From an alpha proteobacterium HIMB59 (GTDB lineage Bacteria > Pseudomonadota > Alphaproteobacteria > HIMB59): a stretch of 64,000 bases of DNA. Positions 39,217-48,581 of this stretch are shown here, in pieces. The translations under genes were made by a program, and so were the position numbers. Each line of letters starts with the position of its first letter. Within the stretch, counting starts at the first letter, position 1. The stretch spans positions 434,001-498,000 of the forward strand of contig CP003801.1 of assembly GCA_000299115.1 (NCBI GenBank), read 5' to 3'. The notes beneath the pieces are model-generated. The model saw only the letters and a program-made list of their open reading frames with translations, made no database searches and was not told the origin of the DNA.

Positions 39217-39898
39217 TTTGTTTTGGGGTGTAGATATATCCAGAGCCTCTCACTGTTTTAATAAGGCGATCTTTGAAAGGTTTTTCAATTTTAGATCGAA
39301 GTCGACTAATATGGGTTTCTATAATGCTTGTAGTAGGATCAAAACTTATTCCCCAAACTAATTCAAGCAGCATAGTTTTTGTGATTTTTTGGCCTTCAAA
39401 TCGGATAAAGTATTCTAATAAAGTCATTTCTTTATTGTTAAGATCTATTTTTTTCTTTTGTCTCAAACATACTCTTTTTATTAAATCAATTTCAATATCC
39501 CCCGATTGAATTTTATCTGAATTAACTGTCTCTGATCGTGAGCTTCTTTTGGAAATAGCATTTAATCTTGAAACCAATTCTTCTAAAGAAAAAGGTTTAG
39601 CTAAGTAGTCATCTCCACCAACCTCAAATCCTTCAAGTCTATTCTCAAGTTCATTCAAAGCACTAAGAAAAATTACTGGAGTATTATTCCCATCGTTTCT
39701 AATTTTTTTTACCAAGGACAATCCATCAATACCAGGGATCATGCGATCGATGATAAGAATTTCATAATTAATTTTTTTGATTGCTAATTCAGCTTGTATG
39801 CCATCGGAGAAAAGATCTGTTACATTGCCCATTTTGGTAAGATTGCTTTTCAACCAGGGACCCAGTTTGGCGTCATCTTCTAGTAAAAGAATTCTCAT
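39209..39898 (-). CDS. OmpR-family response regulator
   Basis: A 229-residue two-domain regulator. The receiver has acidic LLEDDAKLG, the phosphoacceptor Asp in LIIDRMIPGIDG, Ser in IFLSAL and Lys in YLAKPFSLEEL. The winged-helix C-terminal domain ends with ETHISRLRSKIEKPF and TVRGSGYIY. It is the first gene of the pair and diverges from the ABC importer operon at 40045, a likely target by position. Confidence 0.93.
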   Translation of the reverse strand: MRILLLEDDAKLGPWLKSNLTKMGNVTDLFSDGIQAELAIKKINYEILIIDRMIPGIDGLSLVKKIRNDGNNTPVIFLSALNELENRLEGFEVGGDDYLAKPFSLEELVSRLNAISKRSSRSETVNSDKIQSGDIEIDLIKRVCLRQKKKIDLNNKEMTLLEYFIRFEGQKITKTMLLELVWGISFDPTTSIIETHISRLRSKIEKPFKDRLIKTVRGSGYIYTPKQNV

Positions 39899-39962
39899 TT
39901 GAGATGAAGATATTACTCCATACTTATATATAAAGTGATTTTTTAGGTTGCCAGCTAATATC

Positions 39963-39976
39963 TTACAAAATTGTAA
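39963..39976. promoter_or_regulatory. Inverted repeat in the divergent region upstream of the ABC importer
   Basis: TTACAA and TTGTAA face each other across two bases, and a further TTGTA occurs at 39985-39989, 14 bases downstream in direct orientation. The element lies between the response regulator (start 39898) and the importer SBP gene (start 40045), so it could be a binding site for that regulator. Direct evidence is only the symmetry and position. Confidence 0.35.
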
Positions 39977-40044
39977 TGTTAGGGTTGTATAAAGAATCGA
40001 AATAATGTCCTAGGATTAATCTTCATAAGTACTTAGGAGGAAAT

Positions 40045-41004
40045 ATGATCAAACTAATTAAAACTATGTTAGTAGCAGTATTCATGTTTACTACTGTTAC
40101 TGTCTCTTCTTCTTATGCTAAATCAATTAGAATCGCACTTGCAGAGCCACCATCCGATGAGCTTGCGGCATTCTTTTTAGCATTAGATAGAGCAAAAGCT
40201 AATGGACTAGACTATGAATGGACAGCTTTTTCTGATGAAGAATTAGCTATTCAATCTGTTTTAAGCGGACAGATGGATATCGGTTTTGGTACTCCCTATT
40301 CTGCGATGCAAAAGTCTAAAGCTCCAATTAGAATTATCTTTCAATTATCAAAGTTAAAATTCTTCCCTGTAACAACTAAAGATTACAGTAAGTTAGAAGA
40401 TCTTAATGGCGAGCCAATTCTATTACACTCACGTGGTGGCGGAACTGACTCAATTGCTAATGTGATTGAAGATAAATTAGGAATTAAATTTGGTGAGAGA
40501 TCTTATATTTCAGGATCTGCAAACCGTGTGGCTGCTCTTTTAGCAAACCAGGCGCAAGCAACTATTATTGACTTATCAAATAAAAATAAAATTATGGCAT
40601 CTCATGGCGATCAGTTTAACACTTTGCCTATGTTTGATGTTGATGCTAGTGATGAGGCGTTATTTGCTAATGTTGATTGGATCAAAGCTAACGAAGACTC
40701 AGTAAATATTTTTGTTAGCGCACTATTAAGTGTTTACAGAGATATGGCGAATGACCCAACTATCATTAGAAGAGAAACTAATCCTGATGGCCCAATTGGT
40801 GAACTTCCTGAAGAAGTGCTAGCTGAGCTTGACGGCTTCTATACAGACGCAGTTGCTGGTGGTCTTTATGATGTTAATGGTGGTGGTGAAAAAGCTGCTT
40901 TAGCTGATATGGAATGGTATTCCAAAGCAGGTCAGCTTGAAGGTGACTTATCATCTCTAAAGATCGAGGACTTCTGGTATTTAGAGCCATTAAATAGTAA
41001 CTAA
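40045..41004 (+). CDS. ABC importer substrate-binding protein (NitT/TauT type)
   Basis: A 319-residue periplasmic protein with an N-terminal signal peptide (cleavage probably after SSSYA). The mature part begins KSIRIALAEPPSDELAAF and has the two-lobe pattern of SsuA/TauA/ThiY-type binding proteins, with LSGQMDIGFGTPYSAM. ACTTAGGAGG is a strong ribosome site in front of the ATG. The ligand is not recognisable; the downstream acylpyruvase-like and malonyl-CoA-synthetase-like enzymes suggest an organic acid. Confidence 0.85.
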   Translation: MIKLIKTMLVAVFMFTTVTVSSSYAKSIRIALAEPPSDELAAFFLALDRAKANGLDYEWTAFSDEELAIQSVLSGQMDIGFGTPYSAMQKSKAPIRIIFQLSKLKFFPVTTKDYSKLEDLNGEPILLHSRGGGTDSIANVIEDKLGIKFGERSYISGSANRVAALLANQAQATIIDLSNKNKIMASHGDQFNTLPMFDVDASDEALFANVDWIKANEDSVNIFVSALLSVYRDMANDPTIIRRETNPDGPIGELPEEVLAELDGFYTDAVAGGLYDVNGGGEKAALADMEWYSKAGQLEGDLSSLKIEDFWYLEPLNSN

Positions 41005-41018
41005 TATATATTTAAATT

Positions 41019-41046
41019 TATTGGGGTGATTGTGTTCACCCCAATA
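41019..41046 (+). terminator. Hairpin after the substrate-binding protein gene
   Basis: An 11-bp perfect stem built on ATTGGGGTGA and TCACCCCAAT with a 6-base loop, between the SBP gene and the first permease. There is no T-run after it, so it more likely acts as a partial terminator or an mRNA 3'-end stabiliser that keeps binding-protein transcript in excess over the membrane parts. Confidence 0.7.
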
Positions 41047-41062
41047 TATGTAAAATAACTCA

Positions 41063-41821
41063 ATGATATCAAGGTCACTAACACTCAAACTCTTATCTGC
41101 TCTGGTTATATTTGGGGCATGGGAAATCTCATCTAGGGCTGGAATTAACTATGCTTTTCCAACCTTTTTTGAGTCCATGTTGGCTTTATGGAACTTGACA
41201 ATAAGTGGTCAAATTTTTGTCGCTTATGCTGAAACCCTAAAGCCACTCGTAGTAGGAGTCTTGATTTCCACTTTTATTGGAGTGGGCATTGGTGTTTGGG
41301 TTGGTTTAAGTGAAAAATTTGATTGGTTAGTATCACCTATTTTTATCATTATGCAATCTGCGCCCCTTGCAGCTTTAATCCCACTTGTAATTATGGCATA
41401 TGGAATTGGAATAACTTCCAAAACTTTTGTTGTATGTATCATGGCTATGCCTGTGATCGTATTAAACACCAGTGGAGCTGTAAAAAATACCCCAACTTCT
41501 ATGATTGAAATGGCAAGATCTTTTTTGAGCACAGAACGAGAAGTAATTTTTAAAATCATTATACCATCTGCTTCCCCTGTGATCTTTGCTGGCTTACGAC
41601 TTGGAGTTTCAGCTGGTTTCATTGGAGCTATTTTAGCAGAATTGAAAATTACACCTACCGGTGTGGGAGATATAATTTCTTATAGTCGAATGACGGCAGA
41701 CTATCCAAGTATGTACGCAGCTATTTTTTCAATTATCGTTTTAGCTGTTTTATTTTTGAATGTATTAGAGCGAATAGAAAAAGTTTTATTTGCTGGAAAT
41801 GATCGTGGTTATGTATCTTAA
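41063..41821 (+). CDS. ABC importer permease 1 (NitT/TauT type)
   Basis: A 252-residue inner-membrane protein with about six hydrophobic segments. The cytoplasmic EAA-type loop reads MIEMARSFLSTEREVIFKI before IIPSASPVIFAGLRLG, the contact with the ATPase. It belongs to the SsuC/TauC permease family. A second, different permease gene of the same family follows the ATPase gene, which is unusual for this family. Confidence 0.87.
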   Translation: MISRSLTLKLLSALVIFGAWEISSRAGINYAFPTFFESMLALWNLTISGQIFVAYAETLKPLVVGVLISTFIGVGIGVWVGLSEKFDWLVSPIFIIMQSAPLAALIPLVIMAYGIGITSKTFVVCIMAMPVIVLNTSGAVKNTPTSMIEMARSFLSTEREVIFKIIIPSASPVIFAGLRLGVSAGFIGAILAELKITPTGVGDIISYSRMTADYPSMYAAIFSIIVLAVLFLNVLERIEKVLFAGNDRGYVS

Positions 41822-41838
41822 AATTAGAGGAGTAAGTG

Positions 41839-42603
41839 ATGAGTGATGATGTGAACGCAGTTAGCGTTAAAGGAATTTATAAAAATTATGGAGATGTTGA
41901 AGCATTGAGAGACATGTCCTTAGATTTCCCAAAAGGTCAACTGACATCTTTGTTGGGTCCTTCTGGTTGTGGTAAGACAACTCTACTAAAAATTATTGCA
42001 GGCCTCTTAGCCCCTAATCAAGGTGAGGTTTATGTGAATGGACAAATTGTAACCGAGCCTGGACCTGATCGAGCATTTGTCTTTCAAGATTTTGCCTTAA
42101 TGCCCTGGGCCTCCGTTCTAAGAAACGTTGCTTTTGGTTTGGAACTTAGAAAAGTTCCTAAATCAGAACGAGAAGATATTGCCCGAAAGTATATTAAAGA
42201 TGTTGGTTTGGACGGATTTGAAAATAGTTTCCCTCATGAATTATCAGGAGGTATGCGCCAAAGAGTAGGTTTAGCCAGAGCGCTTTCAGTTGATTCTCCT
42301 GTATTATTAATGGATGAGCCATTTTCTGCTGTAGATGAACAAACCCGAAGAAAGTTCCAAGAAGATTTACTGCAGTTAGTCAAAGAAGAGAGCAAAACCT
42401 TTATTTTTGTGACTCACTCTATCGAAGAGGCAGTGTATGTCTCTGATCAAGTTGCTATTTTATTACCTCGACCAAGTCGAGTCTCTGAAATTATCAAGCC
42501 ATCGAGTTTTAAAAATAAAGACGTTGATAGCATTCGAAAAGACAGCGAGTACCTCGATACTGTTGAGAAAATATGGAAGTCGTTAAGGTCTTACGTAGAG
42601 TAA
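41839..42603 (+). CDS. ABC importer ATPase (NitT/TauT type)
   Basis: A 254-residue nucleotide-binding subunit with Walker A LLGPSGCGKTTLL, Q-loop VFQDFALMPW, signature LSGGMRQRVGLARAL, Walker B VLLMDEPFSAVD and the H-loop His in FVTHSIEEA, all intact. I start at the ATG 41839 rather than the GTG three bases earlier; GAGGAG is upstream. It lies between the two permease genes and presumably drives both as a heterodimer. Confidence 0.92.
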   Translation: MSDDVNAVSVKGIYKNYGDVEALRDMSLDFPKGQLTSLLGPSGCGKTTLLKIIAGLLAPNQGEVYVNGQIVTEPGPDRAFVFQDFALMPWASVLRNVAFGLELRKVPKSEREDIARKYIKDVGLDGFENSFPHELSGGMRQRVGLARALSVDSPVLLMDEPFSAVDEQTRRKFQEDLLQLVKEESKTFIFVTHSIEEAVYVSDQVAILLPRPSRVSEIIKPSSFKNKDVDSIRKDSEYLDTVEKIWKSLRSYVE

Positions 42604-42604
42604 A

Positions 42605-43360
42605 ATGAGAATTTTTGGCATTAAACTCCCTAATATGACATCGCTAATACTATGGGGTTTGTTATGGGAAATTTTAGGAAGAATGGAAGTATCCTTCTTT
42701 CTTCCTCCCTTATCATCTATCTTTACTACCCTTGCGGACATTTATGACTCCAAAGCCTTTATTCGAGCTTTGAGTGAAACTGCCGTTGCTTTCTTTGGGG
42801 GACTTTTCTATGCCCTAGTAATTGGTATCCCCGTTGGTATCTTTATGGGAAAGAATAGATTTATTGATGAACTTCTTTTGCCATGGGTAAATATGTTTAT
42901 GAGCGCACCATTAACAGCGCTTGTTCCTGTTCTGATGGTTTTGTTTGGTTTTGGTCTAAAATCAATCATCATAGTCACAACATTATTTGCAATTTGGATT
43001 ATCATCTTAAACACGAGAGCGGGTGTAAAACAAATTAATCGCTCTTTAGTGGATATGGCAAATTCATTTGGTGCAAAACCAATCGATGCATTTGTAAAGA
43101 TTTATTTTTGGGCAGCCTTACCTGAAATAATTGGTGGGATCAGAATTGGTTTCATCAGAGCTGTAAAAGGTGTCATCATCGGTCAACTTTTGATTTCCAT
43201 TGTTGGCTTCGGATCGTTGTTTGAATTATATTCATCGAGATTTTTGATGTCACACTTCTGGGCAATAATACTTGTTTTGTTTGCACTGGCTTTTACTATC
43301 TCAGAGCTATTAGCTATGTTGGCAAAACGATTTGATTACTACGCCTCTAAAAGAGGTTAA
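42605..43360 (+). CDS. ABC importer permease 2 (NitT/TauT type)
   Basis: A 251-residue membrane protein homologous to, but clearly different from, the first permease. The EAA-type loop is LVDMANSFGAKPIDAFVKI followed by LPEIIGGIRIGFIRA. It begins one base after the ATPase stop. With the first permease it would give a heterodimeric channel, whereas SsuBC and TauBC systems use one permease gene. Confidence 0.87.
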   Translation: MRIFGIKLPNMTSLILWGLLWEILGRMEVSFFLPPLSSIFTTLADIYDSKAFIRALSETAVAFFGGLFYALVIGIPVGIFMGKNRFIDELLLPWVNMFMSAPLTALVPVLMVLFGFGLKSIIIVTTLFAIWIIILNTRAGVKQINRSLVDMANSFGAKPIDAFVKIYFWAALPEIIGGIRIGFIRAVKGVIIGQLLISIVGFGSLFELYSSRFLMSHFWAIILVLFALAFTISELLAMLAKRFDYYASKRG

Positions 43361-43377
43361 TTGAAGGAGAATAAGAA

Positions 43378-44064
43378 ATGACAAATTTAGTAATTCCTGA
43401 ACCAAAAAAAACTCTCATACCTGTCCATGGTAGTGATGAATTTTTTCCAGTCAGAAGAGTTTATTGTATAGGTAGAAATTATGCAGCCCATACGATTGAG
43501 ATGGGATTTGATCCAGATAAAGAACCACCATTCTTTTTCCAAAAAAACACTGATAATATTGATACTTCTGGTCAATTTCCTTACCCACCTGAGTCCAGCG
43601 ATGTGCACTATGAGTTAGAATTAGTAGTCGCATTAAACAAAGGCGGATCGAATATTAAAGAAGAAGATGCTTATGATCATATTTACGGTTTTGGCATTGG
43701 TCTTGATATGACGCGCAGAGACCTTCAAGGCGTTTGTAAAAAAATGGGAAGACCTTGGGAGATTGGAAAAGCTTTTGAACGCTCTGCTCCAATGGGCAGT
43801 CTGACTCCTATGAGTGAAGTCGGTAATATGGAAAGCGGTAGCATCCAATTAAAGGTTAACGATGAAGTTCGCCAAGATGGTAATTTGGATATGATGTTAT
43901 GGAAGATACCTGAACAGATTGCAATTTTATCAAAGTTTTATGATATCACGGCAGGTGACTTGATTATGACTGGCACACCTGCTGGCGTTGGCCCAATCGT
44001 TAAAGGTGATAAATTAGTAGGTACGATTGATGGCCTACAAACATTAAACGTAGAGGTAGTTTAA
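43378..44064 (+). CDS. Fumarylacetoacetate hydrolase family protein
   Basis: A 228-residue FAH-superfamily enzyme of the short acylpyruvase/fumarylpyruvate hydrolase type. The start region VYCIGRNYAAHTIEMG, metal-binding Glu pair in HYELELVVAL, the Asp in GIGLDMTRRDLQ, and TGTPAGVGPI are family features. Such enzymes split C-C bonds of acylpyruvates or decarboxylate oxaloacetate. AAGGAG precedes the ATG. Being in the importer operon, it probably acts on a breakdown product of the imported compound. Confidence 0.88.
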   Translation: MTNLVIPEPKKTLIPVHGSDEFFPVRRVYCIGRNYAAHTIEMGFDPDKEPPFFFQKNTDNIDTSGQFPYPPESSDVHYELELVVALNKGGSNIKEEDAYDHIYGFGIGLDMTRRDLQGVCKKMGRPWEIGKAFERSAPMGSLTPMSEVGNMESGSIQLKVNDEVRQDGNLDMMLWKIPEQIAILSKFYDITAGDLIMTGTPAGVGPIVKGDKLVGTIDGLQTLNVEVV

Positions 44065-44076
44065 AAATTCAAGTGT

Positions 44077-45579
44077 ATGGGGCATTCCCTCCTTTACAAT
44101 AACTTTATAAAGCCCCACATTGATAACGAAGATCCGTTTCTAATATTTAGGGACGGGTCTTCGATTTCTTATCAAGATTTTTTTTCTTTATCTAAAAAGA
44201 TCTCACGATTTTTTGTAGAAAATCATATTTCCAAAGGGGACCGGGTATTATTTCAATTAGAGAAGAGTATCTATGGACTAGCTGTTTACACATCTTGTAT
44301 TATGACAGGTGCAATCTATGTCCCCCTGAATGATCAGTATACCTTGGAAGAGACGAAATATTTTATACATGACTCAGAACCTAAATTTATTTTTTGTAAT
44401 AGCAATCGTGCTAAAGAAATTCAAAAATTAAAATTAAAGGAAGATACTTCAATTTATGAGATAGACCCTATCAATGGTTTTTTAAAATTTAATATTGATG
44501 AATATAAAGAATTAGAAGATATCCAAACTGTTAATTCAGATGAAATAATTTCTTTTTTATATACTTCGGGGACAACTGGAAAATCAAAAGCCGTTGCTCT
44601 TTCCCATAATAATCTTTATTCCAATGCTTCCTCTCTTAAAGAGTACTGGCATATTCAAAAGAGTGATCGTCTTATTCATATGCTACCAATTTTCCATACT
44701 CACGGTCTATTTGTTGCTATAAACACAGCTTTTTTAAGTGGTTTATCTTTGTATTTCTTTGAAAAGTTTAGTCTTAGTGACTTAGTGGAGGTATTACCAA
44801 AGTCAACATTACTGATGGGAGTGCCTACATACTACAAAAGAATGAACGCCTCATCACTCATCAATAAAGATTTAACCAATAAAATGAGATTATTTATTTC
44901 TGGAAGCGCTCCTTTATCTTCTATTGATCAACAAGATTTTTATCAAAAGACAGGCCATACCATATTAGAGCGTTATGGAATGACGGAAACGAATATGAAT
45001 ACATCTAATCCTTATGAGGGGGAAAGAAAACCAGGCAGTGTGGGGTTGCCATTGCCCGATGTACAAATTCGAATTACTGAAGGAAACTCCAAAATACCAC
45101 TACCAGCAAAAGAAGTTGGAATGATTCAGGTCAAAGGCCCTAATGTATTCAGTTCTTATTGGAAAAATGAACATGCAAATCAGGAGTCATTTACAGATGA
45201 TGGTTTTTTTATAACAGGCGATCTGGGATATATTGATCAAGATGGTTATGTACATATATCAGGACGAGAAAAAGATTTAATCATCTCTGGTGGATTTAAT
45301 ATTTATCCCAAAGAAATTGAAGATTTAATTAATAACCATCCAGATGTCAAAGAGTCTGCAGTAGTAGGGGTAAAAGATGATGATTTGGGAGAGGTACCTG
45401 TAGCTGTAATTGTTGTAGATATGGAGTTTAAATATCAAGTTTTAACAGATCTTGAAAATGTATTTCAACAAAACTTAGCTAAATTTAAAGTACCAAGAGA
45501 AATCAAAATTCTTGATGAATTGCCAAGAAATGCAATGGGTAAAATTCAAAAGAATTTGATTTTAAAGTTAATTAATTAG
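44077..45579 (+). CDS. AMP-forming acyl-CoA ligase, malonyl-CoA synthetase-like
   Basis: A 500-residue ANL-superfamily ligase. P-loop YTSGTTGKSKAVALSH, then MLPIFHTHGLFVAINTA and ERYGMTETNMNTSNPY, which match the MatB (malonyl-CoA synthetase) subgroup well, the hinge motif GYVHISGREKDLIISGG and the catalytic lysine in PRNAMGKIQK. It would activate malonate or a related short dicarboxylate to its CoA ester. It is the last gene of the importer operon, 12 bases after the FAH gene. Confidence 0.85.
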   Translation: MGHSLLYNNFIKPHIDNEDPFLIFRDGSSISYQDFFSLSKKISRFFVENHISKGDRVLFQLEKSIYGLAVYTSCIMTGAIYVPLNDQYTLEETKYFIHDSEPKFIFCNSNRAKEIQKLKLKEDTSIYEIDPINGFLKFNIDEYKELEDIQTVNSDEIISFLYTSGTTGKSKAVALSHNNLYSNASSLKEYWHIQKSDRLIHMLPIFHTHGLFVAINTAFLSGLSLYFFEKFSLSDLVEVLPKSTLLMGVPTYYKRMNASSLINKDLTNKMRLFISGSAPLSSIDQQDFYQKTGHTILERYGMTETNMNTSNPYEGERKPGSVGLPLPDVQIRITEGNSKIPLPAKEVGMIQVKGPNVFSSYWKNEHANQESFTDDGFFITGDLGYIDQDGYVHISGREKDLIISGGFNIYPKEIEDLINNHPDVKESAVVGVKDDDLGEVPVAVIVVDMEFKYQVLTDLENVFQQNLAKFKVPREIKILDELPRNAMGKIQKNLILKLIN

Positions 45580-45590
45580 AAAATTTTTTA

Positions 45591-45980
45591 TTATCCAAAA
45601 AATATCAAGTTCATCACTCGACCAGGATAAAAAGTAAAAAACCCTGTTAAAATTAAAGCAAGCCAATATGTCCAGACCATAAAAATTTTATGTCTTTTTA
45701 TGTTTCCTATTCTTGCAAAGTATATTCCTAAAAATACAGCAATAATTGTCCAGATGCTTAATAAATGTATGGGACTATATTTCCCCCAGAGATTTACTTT
45801 GTGAATAAAAAATGATGTGAAGCAAACAATAAGCATCAATGATACCCAAACCCACCCCATAAATTTGTGAAGAGGAGTTCCTTTCTTTAATACTAATTGA
45901 ACTCCCCCAACAACGATTGCAAATATCGCAATAATTGCGTGAAGAGGAATGGGAGATTGCTGTGATAATAAAAAATGCAT
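45591..45980 (-). CDS. DUF2306 family membrane protein
   Basis: A 129-residue protein with four hydrophobic segments and the conserved histidine pattern of DUF2306: IPLHAIIAIFA, TPLHKFMGWVWV, SPIHLLS and IKRHKIFMVWTYW. Function is unknown; the histidines could bind heme or metal. It is transcribed alone on the minus strand and diverges from the AbrB-family gene with 46 bases between starts. Confidence 0.75.
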   Translation of the reverse strand: MHFLLSQQSPIPLHAIIAIFAIVVGGVQLVLKKGTPLHKFMGWVWVSLMLIVCFTSFFIHKVNLWGKYSPIHLLSIWTIIAVFLGIYFARIGNIKRHKIFMVWTYWLALILTGFFTFYPGRVMNLIFFG

Positions 45981-46026
45981 TTATCGAAATTTGCTATATT
46001 TTCTCTCAAAGCTTATTATTTTAAAA

Positions 46027-47085
46027 ATGAAAAATTTTCAATCAATTATTCATTCTAGTTATTTAGCAATAATTATTGGTTTTTTGGGAGGCTATTTAGG
46101 AACCTTAATACATTTGCCCTTACCTTGGTTGTTAGGTTCATTGTTTGCAAACCTTCTGATTGCTTTTACTAAATTAAAAGTTTCTTTTTCTAATAAACTT
46201 TTGAATCCTATCTTCTTATTAATCGGTATTATTTTAGGTGGAACACTGAATGTCACTTTATTGCATAAGGTCCATTTGTGGATTTTCTCATCTGTTATGA
46301 TGATACTCTATGTTCTTTTTAGTACTTATGTTGTTTATTGTTATTTTTATAAGTTTGCTAAATTTTCAAAATCTACTTCTGTTTTTTCCTCTTTGCCTGG
46401 TGCTTTAGCGCCTATTACTGCAGCTATTTTAGAAATGAAAAATTTCTCAGAACACAAAAGTATCATTTTAATTCAAGCAACTCGAGTAATTTTTATCGTT
46501 GGTTTACTTCCAATTATTTTTTTCTATGAGAGGGGTGCTGTAGATATTGGAGGTTTCGGATTTATCAATAATTATGATTTGAGATATTTTGGAGAAATTA
46601 TTTTTATCGTGGTTCTTTGCTCGTTCGGAGCTCTCTTAATTAAGAAATTTAAAATTCCTTCCGCTACTTTGCTCTCAGGAATGTTGATTTCTGGTACTTT
46701 TTATACATTTGAGATAATTGATGCCCGTTTTCCGGATATCTTTATTAATATCGCTTTTGTTTTTTTGGGCACCGCTCTTGGCAGTAGATTAAATGGACTT
46801 AAATTAAATGAGCTTGGTAAATATTTGTTTCATGGAGTCATCATGTCAATTTTATTGATTTTTTTATCAGCTTTATTTTCTTACTTGCTTTCTTTTATCG
46901 ATGGATTTGAATTCCTGCCAACTTTTTTAAGTTTCACTCCAGGCGGAATTCATGAAATGATCATTATCAGTGTCGCCTATGATATTGATCCTATTTTTGT
47001 AAGCTATCATCATTTCTTAAGAATATTTTTAATTGTTTTCTCACTGCCTTTGCTTGTTAAATTATTTGAAATAAAAAAGAATTAA
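46027..47085 (+). CDS. AbrB-family membrane protein (PF05145)
   Basis: A 352-residue polytopic membrane protein of the AbrB/ammonia-monooxygenase-like family, built as two similar halves. Signature parts are LPLPWLLGSLFANLLI, SLPGALAPITAAILEMK and FTPGGIHEMIIISVAYDIDP. I start at ATG 46027; the frame is open 26 codons upstream, but that part lies over the divergent gene and has no family resemblance. Its stop overlaps the convergent tctA stop in TTAA. Family members often neighbour TctABC transporters, as here. Confidence 0.82.
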   Translation: MKNFQSIIHSSYLAIIIGFLGGYLGTLIHLPLPWLLGSLFANLLIAFTKLKVSFSNKLLNPIFLLIGIILGGTLNVTLLHKVHLWIFSSVMMILYVLFSTYVVYCYFYKFAKFSKSTSVFSSLPGALAPITAAILEMKNFSEHKSIILIQATRVIFIVGLLPIIFFYERGAVDIGGFGFINNYDLRYFGEIIFIVVLCSFGALLIKKFKIPSATLLSGMLISGTFYTFEIIDARFPDIFINIAFVFLGTALGSRLNGLKLNELGKYLFHGVIMSILLIFLSALFSYLLSFIDGFEFLPTFLSFTPGGIHEMIIISVAYDIDPIFVSYHHFLRIFLIVFSLPLLVKLFEIKKN

Positions 47086-48581
47086 TTTTTTTTGATTAAG
47101 CCTTGGTAGACTTGAATCAAAATTATTATGATCATTATAATAAATAAAGTCAGACTGATTGGTCGCTCCCATAAGAATGAATAAGAGCCATCATTAATTA
47201 TTAGAGCCCGCCTTAAATTTTTTTCCATCATCCCACCTAAAATGAAACCTAAAATAAGTGGTGGCATAGGATAATCGATTACTCTTAAAACTAATGATAT
47301 TAATGCTACGACTGCCATAAAATAAATATCAAAAGAATTAAATGAAATTAAATAAACTCCGGTGACTGAAAAAAATAAGACTAGTGGCACTAATATTTTT
47401 TGAGGTATCGCTAGAATTCTCGCAATATAGGGGATGAGCGGGAGGTTAAGAATAAGCAGAACTATATTTCCAATATACATAGAGATAATCACGGCCCAAA
47501 AAATTTCAGGTTGCTCCACATAAAGTCTAGGTCCCGGTTGAACTCCAAAAGATAGAAGCGCGCCTAACATTACAGCTGTAGTACCTGAGCCCGGTATCCC
47601 TAAAGTTAGTAATGGCACAAAAGATCCAGTACAAGCTGCGTTATTAGCAGTTTCTGGTGCTGCTAGACCTTTTATAGAACCCTTACCAAAATTTAGTCTT
47701 TCTTTAACTGGGGCGATAGTTCTCTCAAAACCCCAAGCTAAAAAGCTTGCAATGGTTGCTCCAGCACCAGGCAAAACACCTACAAAAAAGCCCAAAATAG
47801 AGCTTCTTCCAACAACTGGGGCGATCTCTTTGACTTCTTGTTTAGTCAATTTAATTGAGCCTAGTTTTTTGGTGCTAGCATCTGATGCCTTAAAGCTAAT
47901 ATTTTTTTTCTTAAAGATAATCATGAACGCTTCGCTCATAGCAAAAGTTGCCATCACCAATAAGACAAAACTAATTCCATCCATTAAATTGATATTTCCA
48001 AAAGTAAATCTCGTTATATCCGAAAGAGAGTCTTGACCAACCGTTGCCAAAGCAAGACCTAAAGCTGTCATGATCATTGCTTTTAAAAACTGACCTTTAC
48101 TTGCAAAAGCTGCAATAGCCAAAAGACCGACACACATTAATGCAAAATAATCAGCCGACTGAAAACTTAGACTTACTTTTGCTAATTGAGGGGCAGCTAT
48201 GAGTAAAAAGATAGCGGCTATCGTTCCTCCAGCAAAAGAAGAGTAAGCAGCAATAGCTAAAGCCTTACCTGCTTGACCGCTTCTTGCTAGAGGGTAGCCA
48301 TCGAAGGAGGATGATACTGTTCCGGCCACTCCTGGTGCATTAATTAAAATAGAGGAGGTTGAGCCACCGAAAATAGCACCATAATAAACTCCTGCCATCA
48401 TGATCATCGCAGAAGCAGGATCAAAACCATAAGTGATTGGAATCATCAAGGCGATAGCAGACATGGGCCCCAGTCCGGGCAATGTTCCTATGATAGTTCC
48501 AGCAAAGCAACCAATCATCACCATTAAAATATTGTAGCCACTAAAAGCAGCACCAATACCTAATGTAATACCTTCAATCAT
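47082..48581 (-). CDS. tctA: Tripartite tricarboxylate transporter large membrane subunit
   Basis: The 499-residue TctA subunit with many membrane spans and family motifs GTLPGLGPMSAIALMIP, GGSTSSILINAPGVAGTV and LTLGIPGSGTTAVMLGALL. It moves a carboxylate with cations, using a periplasmic binding protein (TctC). Four-base overlap with tctB (48578-48581). It is the last gene of the tctCBA operon. Confidence 0.95.
   Translation of the reverse strand: MIEGITLGIGAAFSGYNILMVMIGCFAGTIIGTLPGLGPMSAIALMIPITYGFDPASAMIMMAGVYYGAIFGGSTSSILINAPGVAGTVSSSFDGYPLARSGQAGKALAIAAYSSFAGGTIAAIFLLIAAPQLAKVSLSFQSADYFALMCVGLLAIAAFASKGQFLKAMIMTALGLALATVGQDSLSDITRFTFGNINLMDGISFVLLVMATFAMSEAFMIIFKKKNISFKASDASTKKLGSIKLTKQEVKEIAPVVGRSSILGFFVGVLPGAGATIASFLAWGFERTIAPVKERLNFGKGSIKGLAAPETANNAACTGSFVPLLTLGIPGSGTTAVMLGALLSFGVQPGPRLYVEQPEIFWAVIISMYIGNIVLLILNLPLIPYIARILAIPQKILVPLVLFFSVTGVYLISFNSFDIYFMAVVALISLVLRVIDYPMPPLILGFILGGMMEKNLRRALIINDGSYSFLWERPISLTLFIIMIIIILIQVYQGLIKKN

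Noticed and set aside
41224-41622. 132-residue minus-strand frame within the importer permease gene
   Set aside because: Shadow frame of a clear permease; composition is that of a reversed membrane protein.
45949-46026. 26-residue N-terminal extension of the AbrB-family protein
   Set aside because: It overlaps the divergent DUF2306 gene; the next ATG gives the normal family start before the first membrane span.
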